Assembly (NCBI GenBank): GCA_046350655.1
Contig: JAXMAB010000004.1
Location: 744,001-808,000 of the forward strand
DNA length: 64,000 nt
Direction of reading: 5' to 3'
From: JAEUHO01 sp046350655
GTDB lineage: Bacteria > Planctomycetota > PLA2 > JAEUHO01
Shown: positions 42,617-51,296 of the stretch, piece after piece
How the letters are laid out: every line of letters begins with the position of its first letter
Position numbering within the stretch: position 1 is the first letter of the stretch
Made by a program: the position numbers and the translations under genes
The notes under the pieces: model-generated
Database searches by the model: none
Told to the model about the DNA's origin: nothing
Seen by the model: the letters and a program-made list of their open reading frames with translations, nothing else

Positions 42617-43390
42617 TCAGGCGGCCGCGAACGCGCGCCAGAGCAACCACCCCGCGGCGCCCGCGCACGCGACGGCGGTCACGAGGCGGATGAGCCGCAC
42701 GCCGTGGCGGATCGCGGAGCGCGCGCCGAGCAGCCCGCCGGCGAGGTTCGCCGCGGCCATGGGCAGCGCCACGGGCCACAGCACGGCGCCGCGCGACACG
42801 AACGCCACCAGCGACCCCGCGTTCGTCAGCACGTTGACGGCCTTCGTCGTGCCCGTGGCCTCGAGCGGCGAGAGCGCGAACCACGTCGTGAAGGCCCAGA
42901 AGAGGAAGATGCCCGTGCCCGGGCCGACGATCCCGTCGTAGAGCGCGATCCCGGCCGCGAACGCGAGGCCGAGCCCGACGCGCGGCCGCGCGGCCGTCGC
43001 CGCCGGCGCCTTCGGGCGCAGCGTGCGGCGCACCTGGTCCACCGCGAGCACCAGAAAGACGATCGCGAACGCGGGCTCGACCGCGCGGGCGTGCCGCTTC
43101 ACCAGCTCGAGGTAGCCGAGGGACCCCGCGAGGCTGCCGAGGAACGCGACGGGGCCCACGAGCGCGACGCGCCGCCAGCGGACCGCGCCGTGGCGCGCGT
43201 ACCGGACGAGGGCGGCGGTGGTGCCGAAGATGCTCGCCGTCTTGTTGGTGCCGAGCGCGTGCCCCGGGCCCACGAACGCGAGCAGCGGGGGCAGCTGGAG
43301 CAGGCCGCCGCCCCCCGCGATGGCGTCGACGAGCCCCGCCAGGAAGGCGAGGACGACGAGGACCGCGAGGACGAGCGGTTCGACGGGCAT
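42617..43390 (-). CDS. TauE/SafE-family sulfite-exporter-like permease
   Basis: A 257-residue membrane protein from ATG 43390 with about seven to eight helices. The first half has the family motif VDAIAGGGGLLQLPPLLAF followed by GTNKTASIFGTTAAL. The second half repeats it with YDGIVGPGTGIFLFWAFTT and GTTKAVNVLTNAGSL. The internal duplication and these GxG and GTNK/GTTK motifs identify TauE/SafE proteins, which export sulfite, sulfonates or other anions. The substrate cannot be told. It is divergent from the ABC exporter genes, with 34 bases between the starts. Confidence 0.9.
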   Translation of the reverse strand: MPVEPLVLAVLVVLAFLAGLVDAIAGGGGLLQLPPLLAFVGPGHALGTNKTASIFGTTAALVRYARHGAVRWRRVALVGPVAFLGSLAGSLGYLELVKRHARAVEPAFAIVFLVLAVDQVRRTLRPKAPAATAARPRVGLGLAFAAGIALYDGIVGPGTGIFLFWAFTTWFALSPLEATGTTKAVNVLTNAGSLVAFVSRGAVLWPVALPMAAANLAGGLLGARSAIRHGVRLIRLVTAVACAGAAGWLLWRAFAAA

Positions 43391-43424
43391 GGGCGGGGAG
43401 CATGCCACGCGTCCCGTCGCGGCC

Positions 43425-44573
43425 ATGGCATCCTTCCCGGCGCCCCGCGCGACGGTCGTCCCCGTCGTGCCCCCCCTCGCCCCCGCGCGGGCCCGCGTCC
43501 CCCCCGACCCCCGATCGCCTCCCTCGACCTCGTCCCCGGACGGCCCGGCCTCGGCCGCCGTCCCCGGAGCCCGACCCTTGGCCGTGTCCCCGCCCTCGCC
43601 GTCCGCCGCGCCGTCCGCCGCCCCGCCGCGCGGCGTCGCGGTGTCGGTGCGCGGCCTCGTCCGCCGGTTCGACGACGTCGTCGCGGTGGACGGGCTCGAC
43701 CTCGAGATCGCGGTCGGCGAGTGCCTCGGGATCCTCGGGCCGAACGGCGCCGGCAAGACGACGACGATGGAGATCGTCGAGGGGCTGCTGCCCGCGACGG
43801 CGGGCGAGGTGACGGTGCTCGGGCGGACGTGGGCGCGCGACGCGGCGGCGATCCGCGAGCGGATCGGCGTGCAGCTGCAGGAGACGGTGCTCGACCCGCT
43901 GCAGACCGTGCGGGAGACGCTGACGCTGTTCGCGTCGTTCTACCGGCGGTGCCGGCCCGTGGACGACGTGCTCGCGGACGTGGACCTGCGGGAGAAGGCC
44001 GGCGCGCGCGTGAAGCACCTCTCGGGCGGGCAGCGGCAGCGCCTCGCCGTCGGGTGCGCGCTGGTGGCCGACCCGGAGCTGTTGTTCCTCGACGAGCCGA
44101 CGACGGGCCTCGACCCGGCGGCGCGGCGCGCGTTGTGGGACGTGATCGGGCGGTTCCAGGCGCGGGGCCGCACCGTCGTGCTGACGACGCACTCGATGGA
44201 GGAGGCGGAGCGGCTGTGCGACCGGCTGGCGATCGTCGACCGCGGCCGCGTGGTGGCGCTGGGTACGCCGGCGGAGCTCGTGGCGCGCGTGGGCGGCGAG
44301 GAGGTCGTCGAGGTGGCGACGGCGCCGGCGGTGCCGAGCGAGGTGCTGCGCGCCGTCGCGGGCGTGCGCGAGGCGCGGCTCGAGGGCGGCGTGCACCGGC
44401 TCGTCGTCGAGCGGGTGGCCGACGTGCTGCCGGCGGTGCTCGCCGCGGTGGCGGCGGCCGGCGCGCGGCCCCAGCGCGTGACGACGCGCCGGGCGACGCT
44501 CGAGGACGCGTTCCTCGCGGTGGCCGGGCGGTCGTTCGCCGACGCCGAGGCCGCGGGCGGGAGGGCGCCGTGA
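43425..44573 (+). CDS. ABC transporter ATP-binding protein
   Basis: Up to 382 residues from ATG 43425. The first 70 residues are Pro/Ser/Ala-rich and the conserved domain starts near GVAVSVRGLVRRFDD, so the true start may be a later GTG around 43581. Walker A GPNGAGKTT, Q-loop VQLQETVLD, signature LSGGQRQRL, Walker B LLFLDEPTTGLDP and the switch His TTHS are all present. The C-terminal 80 residues have the VEVATAPAVPSEV-type domain typical of ABC-2 (drug or NodI-like) exporters. The stop overlaps the permease start by four bases (GTGA at 44570), so both form one exporter. Confidence 0.92.
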   Translation: MASFPAPRATVVPVVPPLAPARARVPPDPRSPPSTSSPDGPASAAVPGARPLAVSPPSPSAAPSAAPPRGVAVSVRGLVRRFDDVVAVDGLDLEIAVGECLGILGPNGAGKTTTMEIVEGLLPATAGEVTVLGRTWARDAAAIRERIGVQLQETVLDPLQTVRETLTLFASFYRRCRPVDDVLADVDLREKAGARVKHLSGGQRQRLAVGCALVADPELLFLDEPTTGLDPAARRALWDVIGRFQARGRTVVLTTHSMEEAERLCDRLAIVDRGRVVALGTPAELVARVGGEEVVEVATAPAVPSEVLRAVAGVREARLEGGVHRLVVERVADVLPAVLAAVAAAGARPQRVTTRRATLEDAFLAVAGRSFADAEAAGGRAP

Positions 44574-45622
44574 GCGACGCGCCGCTCGTCGCCCCGCCGA
44601 GCCAGTTCGGCCAGCTCTACCTGGCGCGGCTGCGCGACTTCGTGCGCGAGCCCGGCGTCCTGTTCTGGGTGTTCGGGTTCCCGGTGCTGCTCGCGGTCGC
44701 GCTCGGGCTGGCCTTCCGCGAGAAGGGGCCGGAGCGCGTCCCGGTGCTCGTGGTGGAGGGCGCCGCCGCCGACGCGACGGCGGCCGCCGTCGGCGCGTCG
44801 CCGCTGCTCGAGGTGCGGCGGGTGGCCGCCGCGGGGGCCGCGGACGCGCTCCGGCGCGGCGACGGCCTCGTCGTCGTGACGCCCGGCGCGCCGCCGACGC
44901 TCGCCCACGACCCGTCGCGGCCCGGCGCGTCCGTGGCGGTCGCGCTGGTGACGGACGCGCTGGAGCGGGCCGCGGGGCGGCGCGACACGATCGCGCCGCG
45001 GGTGGAGCGGACCGACGCGCCCGGGCGGCGCTACATCGACTTCCTGGCGCCGGGCCTCGTCGGCATGACGCTGATGGGGGGCGGGATCTGGGGCGTCGGG
45101 TACGCCCTGGTGTCGATGCGGGTGCGCAAGCTGCTGAAGCGGCTGGCGGCGACGCCGATGTCGCGGTGGACGTTCCTCGGGTCGTTCCTGCTGCACCGCG
45201 TGGTGCTGGCGGCGGTCGAGATCGCGTTCCTGCTCGCGTTCGCGTGGCTGGCGTTCGGCGTGGCGGTGACGGGGTCGTGGCTCGCCGTCGCGGTGGTGGG
45301 GCTGCTCGGGACGCTCGCGTTCGGCGGGCTGGGCCTCCTGATCGCGAGCCGGGCGCGGAACATGGAGACGGCGAGCGGGCTCATGAACCTCGCGTCGCTC
45401 CCCATGTGGCTGCTGTCGGGCGTCTTCTTCTCCACCGGCAACTTCCCGGGCTGGATGCGGCCGGTCGTGAAGGCGCTGCCGCTGACCGCGCTCAACGACG
45501 GCCTGCGGGCCGTGGTCCTCGACGGGGCGGGCCTCGCGTCGGTGGGGGTCGAGGTCGGGATCCTGGCGGCGTGGACCGCGGCGACGTTCGCGCTCGCGCT
45601 GCGGTGGTTCCGCTGGGTGTAG
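44570..45622 (+). CDS. ABC-2 type transporter permease
   Basis: A 350-residue membrane protein from GTG 44570 that overlaps the ATPase gene stop. There is one N-terminal helix (VLFWVFGFPVLLAVALGL), a soluble domain of about 130 residues outside the membrane, then five C-terminal helices beginning at FLAPGLVGMTLMGGGIWGVG. The late motif MNLASLPMWLLSGVFF and PLTALNDGLRAVV are characteristic of ABC-2 permeases. Together with the preceding ATPase it makes a homodimeric-type exporter of unknown substrate, possibly a drug, lipid or polysaccharide. Confidence 0.9.
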   Translation: MSDAPLVAPPSQFGQLYLARLRDFVREPGVLFWVFGFPVLLAVALGLAFREKGPERVPVLVVEGAAADATAAAVGASPLLEVRRVAAAGAADALRRGDGLVVVTPGAPPTLAHDPSRPGASVAVALVTDALERAAGRRDTIAPRVERTDAPGRRYIDFLAPGLVGMTLMGGGIWGVGYALVSMRVRKLLKRLAATPMSRWTFLGSFLLHRVVLAAVEIAFLLAFAWLAFGVAVTGSWLAVAVVGLLGTLAFGGLGLLIASRARNMETASGLMNLASLPMWLLSGVFFSTGNFPGWMRPVVKALPLTALNDGLRAVVLDGAGLASVGVEVGILAAWTAATFALALRWFRWV

Positions 45623-45782
45623 GGCCCGCGCGGGCGCGGGAGGCGCGCCCGAGGCGGAAACGGGGCCGGAATCGCCGGCACGACCCTGCCGGGGCGACCA
45701 TCTTCCGCGCGCGCGACCGGTTTCGGTTGCCGCCGGTGCCCCGCTCGGGCACCGTGGGCGTCCCGAGGCGGTGGAGGTCCCG

Positions 45783-47153
45783 ATGGCGTCGTCGCTCGCT
45801 GCAGCCCCGTTCCTCGCCGCGGCCCCGGCCGACGTGCCGCTCCTCGCGGTCGCGCCGTTCGTCCTGCTGCTGCTCGCGATCGCGACGCTGCCGCTGGTCG
45901 CGCACCACTGGTGGGAGAGCAACCGCAACCGCGGGCTCGTGTCGGCGGCCCTGGCCGGGCCGGTGGCGGTCTGGCTGCTGGTGGGCCCGGACCACGGCGG
46001 GCACTGGCTGGCCCACGCGGGCCTCGAGTACGCGGCGTTCCTCGCGTTGCTCGGGTCGTTGTTCGTGATCACGGGCGGCATCCACGTCGGCGGGTCGCTC
46101 GCCGGCACGCCCGCCGTGAACACGGCCGTCCTCGGCGTCGGCGCCGCGATCGCGTCGCTGGTGGGGACGACGGGTGCGTCGATGCTCCTGATCCGGCCGC
46201 TGCTCCGCGCGAACGCGGGGCGCGCGCGCAAGGCGCACCTCGTCGTCTTCTTCATCTTCGTCGTGAGCAACGCGGGCGGCCTGCTGACGCCGCTCGGCGA
46301 CCCGCCGCTGTTCCTCGGCTTCCTGCGCGGGGTGCCCTTCGACTGGACGTTCCGCCTGTGGGTGCCGTGGCTGTTCGTGAACGGCGCGCTGCTGGCCGTG
46401 TTCTACGGGCTCGACCGCGTGATGGCGCGCCGCGAGCCGCCGACGACGGCCCCGTCCGACGCGGGACCGCGCGCGCGGCTGCGCCTCGACGGCAAGCTCA
46501 ACTTCCTGTGGCTGCTCGGCGTGGTGCTGACGAGCCTCGTCGTCGGGACCGTGTCGCGGCAGCAGGGCTGGGCCCAGGAGGCCCGCGACGGCGCGCTGGT
46601 GCTCGGCATGACCGCGATGGCGGTCCTGTCGCTCCTCACGACGCCGGCGGGCGTCCGGCCCGCGAACAAGTTCTCGTGGGCGCCGATCGTCGAGGTGGCC
46701 GTGATCTTCGCGGGCATCTTCGTGACGATGGTGCCGGCCATGAAGCTCCTCGACGTGCTGGGGTCGCAGGGCCGGATCGCGCTGACGGAGCCGTGGGAGT
46801 ACTTCTGGGTCACCGGCGCCCTGTCGGCCTTCCTCGACAACGCGCCGACCTACGTGACGTTCGCGACGATCGCCTGCGGCGTCGTCGGTCGCGCGACCGG
46901 CGTGCCGATCGACCCGTCGTCGCTCGACCGGCTGGCGGCCGACCCGACGGGCGCGGCCTACCTCGCGGCGATCTCGTGCGGCGCCGTGTTCCTCGGCGCG
47001 GGGACGTACATCGGCAACGGGCCCAACTTCATGGTGAAGGCCATCGCCGAGGAGAACGGCGTCAAGATGCCGTCGTTCTTCGGCTACGTCGTCTGGTCGG
47101 CGGCGGTCCTCGTGCCGGTGCTCCTCGCGCTGACGTTCGTGGCGTTCCGCTGA
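45783..47153 (+). CDS. Sodium:proton antiporter-like protein (CitMHS_2/NhaD type), copy 1
   Basis: A 456-residue protein with about 11-12 membrane helices. I place the start at ATG 45783 because GGAGG lies 6 bases upstream (45772-45776); an in-frame start at 45771 would be within the ribosome site. Family motifs are VGTTGASMLLIRPLLRAN, VVSNAGGLLTPLGDPPLFLG and a C-terminal FLDNAPTYVTF and GTYIGNGPNFMVKAIAEENG. These belong to the ion-transporter superfamily, where a Na+ or H+ moves against another ion. A close paralogue follows on the same strand, 169 bases on. A small hairpin (GGTGCCC/GGGCACC near 45735-45755) lies in the leader. Confidence 0.87.
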   Translation: MASSLAAAPFLAAAPADVPLLAVAPFVLLLLAIATLPLVAHHWWESNRNRGLVSAALAGPVAVWLLVGPDHGGHWLAHAGLEYAAFLALLGSLFVITGGIHVGGSLAGTPAVNTAVLGVGAAIASLVGTTGASMLLIRPLLRANAGRARKAHLVVFFIFVVSNAGGLLTPLGDPPLFLGFLRGVPFDWTFRLWVPWLFVNGALLAVFYGLDRVMARREPPTTAPSDAGPRARLRLDGKLNFLWLLGVVLTSLVVGTVSRQQGWAQEARDGALVLGMTAMAVLSLLTTPAGVRPANKFSWAPIVEVAVIFAGIFVTMVPAMKLLDVLGSQGRIALTEPWEYFWVTGALSAFLDNAPTYVTFATIACGVVGRATGVPIDPSSLDRLAADPTGAAYLAAISCGAVFLGAGTYIGNGPNFMVKAIAEENGVKMPSFFGYVVWSAAVLVPVLLALTFVAFR

Positions 47154-47322
47154 CGGCCCGACCGCGGGCCGGCGCGCGCCGCCGGTCCGCGGGGCCTCCG
47201 CCCCGTCGCGAGAACGCGCCGGATCGTCGAGTCAAGCCCCCGGGACGCGCCCGGATGGTCGGCGCCTTGTTGCGTTCCCACGCCGCGCCGCGCATCCTCC
47301 CGCCTTCCGCCCGGAGGCTCCG

Positions 47323-48669
47323 ATGACATCGCTCTTCCTCGCCGCAGAGGCGGCCGCGCACGACGCGGTCCCGGCCCTGTGGGTCGCGCCGTTCGCGCTC
47401 CTGCTCCTGTGCATCGCGGTGCTGCCGCTCGCGAAGCCGCACTTCTGGGAGCACAACAAGAACAAGGGGATCATCGCGACGGCGCTGTCGATCCCCGTGG
47501 TGGTCTGGTTGTTGACGGGGCCGTCCCACGGTTGGCACTGGCTCGAGGAGTCGCTCCTCGACTACGCCGCGTTCATCGGGCTCTTGGGCGCGTTGTTCGT
47601 GATCTCGGGCGGCATCTACCTCAAGGGCTCGCTCGCCGGCACCCCGCTGACGAACACCGGCTTCATGGCCGTCGGCGGCCTGATCGCGTCGTTCGTCGGC
47701 ACGACGGGCGCCTCGATGCTGCTGATCCGCCCGCTCCTGCGCGCGAACGCGCCCCGCGAGCGCAAGGCCCACATCGTCATCTTCTTCATCTTCATCGTGA
47801 GCAACGCGGGCGGCCTCCTGACGCCGCTCGGCGACCCGCCGCTGTTCCTCGGCTTCCTCAACGGCGTCCCGTTCACGTGGACGTTCCGCCTGTGGGTCGA
47901 GTGGGCGACGGTCCTCGGCATCCTCCTCGTCGTGTTCAACGTCTGGGACCAGCGCGTGTTCGCCAAGGAGGAGAAGGCCCGCCCGGGCAGCCAGCTCGAG
48001 GACGTGCAGAAGGTCGCCGTCCCGCTCTCGATCCAGGGCAAGGTCAACCTGCTCCTGCTCCTCGGCGTGATCGCGATCTCGTACTTCGTCGGCGGCTCGA
48101 CGGCGCTGTCGCCGGTCGCGCAGAAGCTCGCCCAGCTCGCCGGCTACGTCGGCCTGATCGTCGCGTCGATGGCCCTGACCTCGAAGGAGGTCCGATCCGC
48201 GAACAAGTTCGGCTGGGGCCCGATCATCGAGGTCGCCGTGCTGTTCATCGGCATCTTCATCACGATGATCCCGGCCGTGCAGTTCCTCGACCAGGCCGGC
48301 CGCGACGGGCGGATCTCGCTCCACGAGCCGTGGCAGTTCTTCTGGGCCTCGGGCGCGCTGTCGTCGTTCCTCGACAACGCCCCGACCTACAAGACGTTCG
48401 CCTCGCTGGCCGTCGGCGTGCTGAAGCTCGAGGGCAACCTCGGCGTCCTCACGACGACCGTGGCGGGCAACGCGCTCCTCACCGCGGTCGCGTGCGGTTC
48501 GGTGTTCATGGGCGCGAACACCTACATCGGCAACGGCCCGAACTTCATGGTGAAGGCGATCGCCGAGGAGAACGGGGTGAAGATGCCCTCGTTCTTCGGC
48601 TACATGGCCTGGTCGGTCGGGATCCTGATCCCGATCTTCGTCCTCGTCACGTTCCTCTTCTTCGCGTAG
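47323..48669 (+). CDS. Sodium:proton antiporter-like protein (CitMHS_2/NhaD type), copy 2
   Basis: A 448-residue paralogue of the preceding gene from ATG 47323, with a GGAGG ribosome site. The shared motifs are nearly identical: VGTTGASMLLIRPLLRAN, VSNAGGLLTPLGDPPLFLG, FLDNAPTYKTFASL and NTYIGNGPNFMVKAIAEENG. Length and helix pattern are the same, so this is a tandem duplication. Differences cluster in the loop between helices (residues about 205-225: VFAKEEKARPGSQLED versus the shorter MARREPPTTAPSD region in copy 1), which may give different ion affinity or regulation. Third of the module is the H+-pyrophosphatase gene downstream. Confidence 0.87.
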   Translation: MTSLFLAAEAAAHDAVPALWVAPFALLLLCIAVLPLAKPHFWEHNKNKGIIATALSIPVVVWLLTGPSHGWHWLEESLLDYAAFIGLLGALFVISGGIYLKGSLAGTPLTNTGFMAVGGLIASFVGTTGASMLLIRPLLRANAPRERKAHIVIFFIFIVSNAGGLLTPLGDPPLFLGFLNGVPFTWTFRLWVEWATVLGILLVVFNVWDQRVFAKEEKARPGSQLEDVQKVAVPLSIQGKVNLLLLLGVIAISYFVGGSTALSPVAQKLAQLAGYVGLIVASMALTSKEVRSANKFGWGPIIEVAVLFIGIFITMIPAVQFLDQAGRDGRISLHEPWQFFWASGALSSFLDNAPTYKTFASLAVGVLKLEGNLGVLTTTVAGNALLTAVACGSVFMGANTYIGNGPNFMVKAIAEENGVKMPSFFGYMAWSVGILIPIFVLVTFLFFA

Positions 48670-48970
48670 CCGACGGGTCGTCTCGTAGCCGACGGGTCGG
48701 GCCCGCGTCCGCCGGGACGCGAGGCCCGGCCCGGCGCGCCGCCCGCGAGCCCCCCCGGTCGGCCCGCTCCGTCCCGTCCTCCGAGCCCCCCGGGTCCTTC
48801 GACCCCGGGGGGCTCGCTCGTTCCGGCCCGGCCCGGCGCGGCCGACCCTCGGCCCGTCTTGGCGCGTTCCGGGGGGACCCGTACACTCCCCCCCCTTCGA
48901 CCGAGGGTGGGCGCAGAAATCCGACGGACGCCGTGTCGGCGGCCGACGGAGGCCCACCGGGAGATCCGCG
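48670..48970. other. 301-base gap with terminator hairpin and promoter of hppA
   Basis: The gap contains a repeated GTAGCCGACGGGTCG pair near 48666-48698, the dispersed motif GGGACGCGAGGCCCGG at 48714-48729 and a long hairpin at 48783-48815. No gene is seen. The promoter for the pyrophosphatase gene must lie in its last 150 bases; I could not identify -35/-10 boxes with confidence. Confidence 0.55.
48783..48815 (+). terminator. Hairpin terminator after antiporter copy 2
   Basis: GAGCCCCCCGGG (48783-48794) pairs with CCCCGGGGGGCTC (48803-48815) with a one-base bulge and a short TCCTTCGA loop. It starts 114 bases after the stop. The downstream bases GCTCGTTCC give no real U-run, as is common at this GC content. 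Confidence 0.55.
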
Positions 48971-51160
48971 ATGGAACTTTCGATCGTCCTGGGCGTGAGC
49001 GTGCTCGGCCTCATCGTGGCCGGGTTGCTCGCCAAGTGGGTCCTCGCGCAGGACCAGGGGCCGGAGGGGATGCGCAAGATCTCCGGCGCCATCCGCAGCG
49101 GCGCCGAGGCCTACCTCCGCCGGCAGAACGTCACCATCGCGAAGATCGCGGTGCCGCTCGCGGCCGTGATCTACCTCCTCTACGCGTTCGCGCGCAAGGA
49201 GACGGCCGCCGACCCGGCGAACGCGTCCACGCTGGCCCTCTGGACGACGATCTCGTTCGTCCTCGGCGCGGCGTGCTCGCTGATCGCGGGCTACGTCGGC
49301 ATGTGGATCTCGATCCGCACGAACGTCCGCACGGCGGCCGCGGCCCGCACGACGCTGAACGGCGCGCTCCAGGCCGCGCTGCGCGGCGGCGCGGTCTCCG
49401 GCCTGCTCGTCGTCGGCATGTCGCTGCTCGGCGTCGGCGGCCTGTACGCCATCGCCAAGATGGCCGGCGTCACGAAGGACGTCACCCAGATCCCGCTGCT
49501 CATCGTCGGCTACGGCTTCGGCGCCTCGCTCGTCGCGCTGTTCGCCCAGGTCGGCGGCGGCATCTACACGAAGGCCGCCGACGTCGGCGCCGACCTCGTC
49601 GGCAAGGTCGAGGCGGGCATCCCCGAGGACGACCCGCGCAACCCGGCCGTGATCGCGGACCTCGTCGGCGACAACGTCGGCGACTGCGCCGGTCGCGGCG
49701 CCGACCTCTTCGAGTCGACCGCCGCCGAGAACATCGGCGCCATGATCCTCGCCGCGACGCTCGCGAAGTCGGTCCCCGGCGCGTCGGCCGAGACCGTCAT
49801 CGGCGTGATGCTCTTCCCGCTCGTCGCCCGCGCCTTCGGCATCGTCGCGTCCATCGTGGGCCTCTTCGCCACGAAGATCCGCGAGGACCAGGACCCGATG
49901 GGCGGCCTCAACCGCGGCTACTACGTGACGTCGGCCCTCGCGGCCGTCGGGTTCTTCATCGCCTCCCAGTGGCTCATCAAGCCCCTCGGCGTCGCGGCCG
50001 GCCACGACGACGCGTGGATCAAGTACTTCTTCTGCGGCCTGATCGGCGTCGCCACGTCCCAGGCCTTCGTCTACATCACGCAGTACTACACCGAGTACAA
50101 GTACCGCCCGGTGAAGGAGATCGCGGAGTCGTCCGTCACGGGCCCCGCGACGAACGTCATCTCGGGCATCGCGGTCGGCCTCGAAAGCACCATCTTCCCG
50201 GTGCTCACGGTCTCCGCGGCGATCGTCGGCTCGTACCTGCTCGGCCAGTCGGCCATGGGCCCCGGCGGCGGCCTCTTCGGCACCGCGGTCGCCACGATGG
50301 GCATGCTCGGCACCGCCGGCTACATCCTCGCGATGGACACCTTCGGCCCGATCACCGACAACGCCGGCGGCATCGTCGAGATGAGCGAGCAGCCGGAGGA
50401 CGTCCGCAAGCGCACCGACCGCCTCGACGCCGTCGGCAACACGACGAAGGCGCTGACCAAGGGCTACGCGGTCGGCTCGGCCGCGCTGGCCGCCTTCCTC
50501 CTGTTCTCCGCCTACCTCGACGAGTGCCACCACTACGGCGCGAAGTTCGTCGAGCACGGCGTCAACCTCGCCGACCCGAAGGTGTTCGTCGGCGGCCTCC
50601 TCGGCGCCACGCTCGTCTTCTACTTCTCGTCGCTCACGATCCGCGCGGTCGGCCGCGCCGCGAAGCAGGTCATCGAGGCGGTGCGCGTGCAGTTCGCCCC
50701 GTTCCGCAAGAACGGCGAGCTCCACCTCCCCGAGAAGTTCGAGCCGGACTACGGCGCGGTCGTCGACATCGTCACCAAGGGCGCGCTGCGCCAGATGGTG
50801 TGGCCGGGCATCGTCGTCGTCGCCATGCCGATCGCGACGGGCCTCGTCTTCAAGGCCATCGGCAACGCGCTGCAGGAGACCGGCCTCGGCGCCGAGGTCG
50901 TCGCCGGCTTCCTCATGGTCGGCACGATCGCCGGCATCCTGATGGCGCTGTTCCTCAACAACGCGGGCGGCGCGTGGGACAACGCGAAGAAGTACATCGA
51001 GACCGGCGCGCACGGCGGCAAGCGCAGCGACCCCCACAAGGCGGCGGTCGTGGGCGACACCGTCGGCGACCCCTTCAAGGACACGGCGGGCCCGTCCCTC
51101 CACGTCCTCATCAAGCTGCTCTCGACGATCACGCTGGTGCTCGCGCCGCTGTTCCTGTAA
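48971..51160 (+). CDS. hppA: H+-translocating inorganic pyrophosphatase
   Basis: A 729-residue membrane protein with about 16 helices from ATG 48971. It hydrolyses PPi and pumps protons across the membrane. The active-site wall is clear: DVGADLVGKVEAGIPEDDPR (the DVGADLVGKVE motif), then DNVGDCAGRGADLFES, TDNAGGIVEM and the last acidic motif NAGGAWDNAKKYIE and GDTVGDPFKDTAGPS. At the position that decides K+ dependence the sequence reads GNTTKALTKG: Lys where K+-dependent enzymes have Ala, so this should be the K+-independent class (rule from published mutagenesis, applied here by eye). Downstream lies a clear terminator. It provides the proton gradient that the antiporters upstream could use. 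Confidence 0.96.
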   Translation: MELSIVLGVSVLGLIVAGLLAKWVLAQDQGPEGMRKISGAIRSGAEAYLRRQNVTIAKIAVPLAAVIYLLYAFARKETAADPANASTLALWTTISFVLGAACSLIAGYVGMWISIRTNVRTAAAARTTLNGALQAALRGGAVSGLLVVGMSLLGVGGLYAIAKMAGVTKDVTQIPLLIVGYGFGASLVALFAQVGGGIYTKAADVGADLVGKVEAGIPEDDPRNPAVIADLVGDNVGDCAGRGADLFESTAAENIGAMILAATLAKSVPGASAETVIGVMLFPLVARAFGIVASIVGLFATKIREDQDPMGGLNRGYYVTSALAAVGFFIASQWLIKPLGVAAGHDDAWIKYFFCGLIGVATSQAFVYITQYYTEYKYRPVKEIAESSVTGPATNVISGIAVGLESTIFPVLTVSAAIVGSYLLGQSAMGPGGGLFGTAVATMGMLGTAGYILAMDTFGPITDNAGGIVEMSEQPEDVRKRTDRLDAVGNTTKALTKGYAVGSAALAAFLLFSAYLDECHHYGAKFVEHGVNLADPKVFVGGLLGATLVFYFSSLTIRAVGRAAKQVIEAVRVQFAPFRKNGELHLPEKFEPDYGAVVDIVTKGALRQMVWPGIVVVAMPIATGLVFKAIGNALQETGLGAEVVAGFLMVGTIAGILMALFLNNAGGAWDNAKKYIETGAHGGKRSDPHKAAVVGDTVGDPFKDTAGPSLHVLIKLLSTITLVLAPLFL

Positions 51161-51184
51161 CCGGCCGGGCCTCCCGCCCCCCTC

Positions 51185-51216
51185 GGAGCCCGCGACGGTC
51201 CCCCGTCGCGGGCTCC
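51185..51216 (+). terminator. Perfect hairpin terminator of hppA
   Basis: GGAGCCCGCGACGG (51185-51198) pairs with CCGTCGCGGGCTCC (51203-51216), 14 of 14, loop TCCC; TTCGTTT follows. It begins 25 bases after the hppA stop. Confidence 0.85.
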
Positions 51217-51296
51217 TTCGTTTCCCGGCCGTTCGCGCAGGGGTTCCTCGAGGTGACCGGCGCGGCGCCCCTGCGGCCGGGCCTAGACTCCGCCGC

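Noticed and set aside
45700..45782. Ion-sensing riboswitch before the first antiporter gene
   Set aside because: Only one short hairpin (GGTGCCC/GGGCACC) is visible, and the leader of the paralogue at 47323 shows no matching structure; I could not match it to any known riboswitch consensus.
48666..48698. Repeated GTAGCCGACGGGTCG as a member of the GTCGTAG hairpin family
   Set aside because: It shares only a short GTAGCC segment and lacks the CCCTT arm and pairing; it is a plain short direct repeat.
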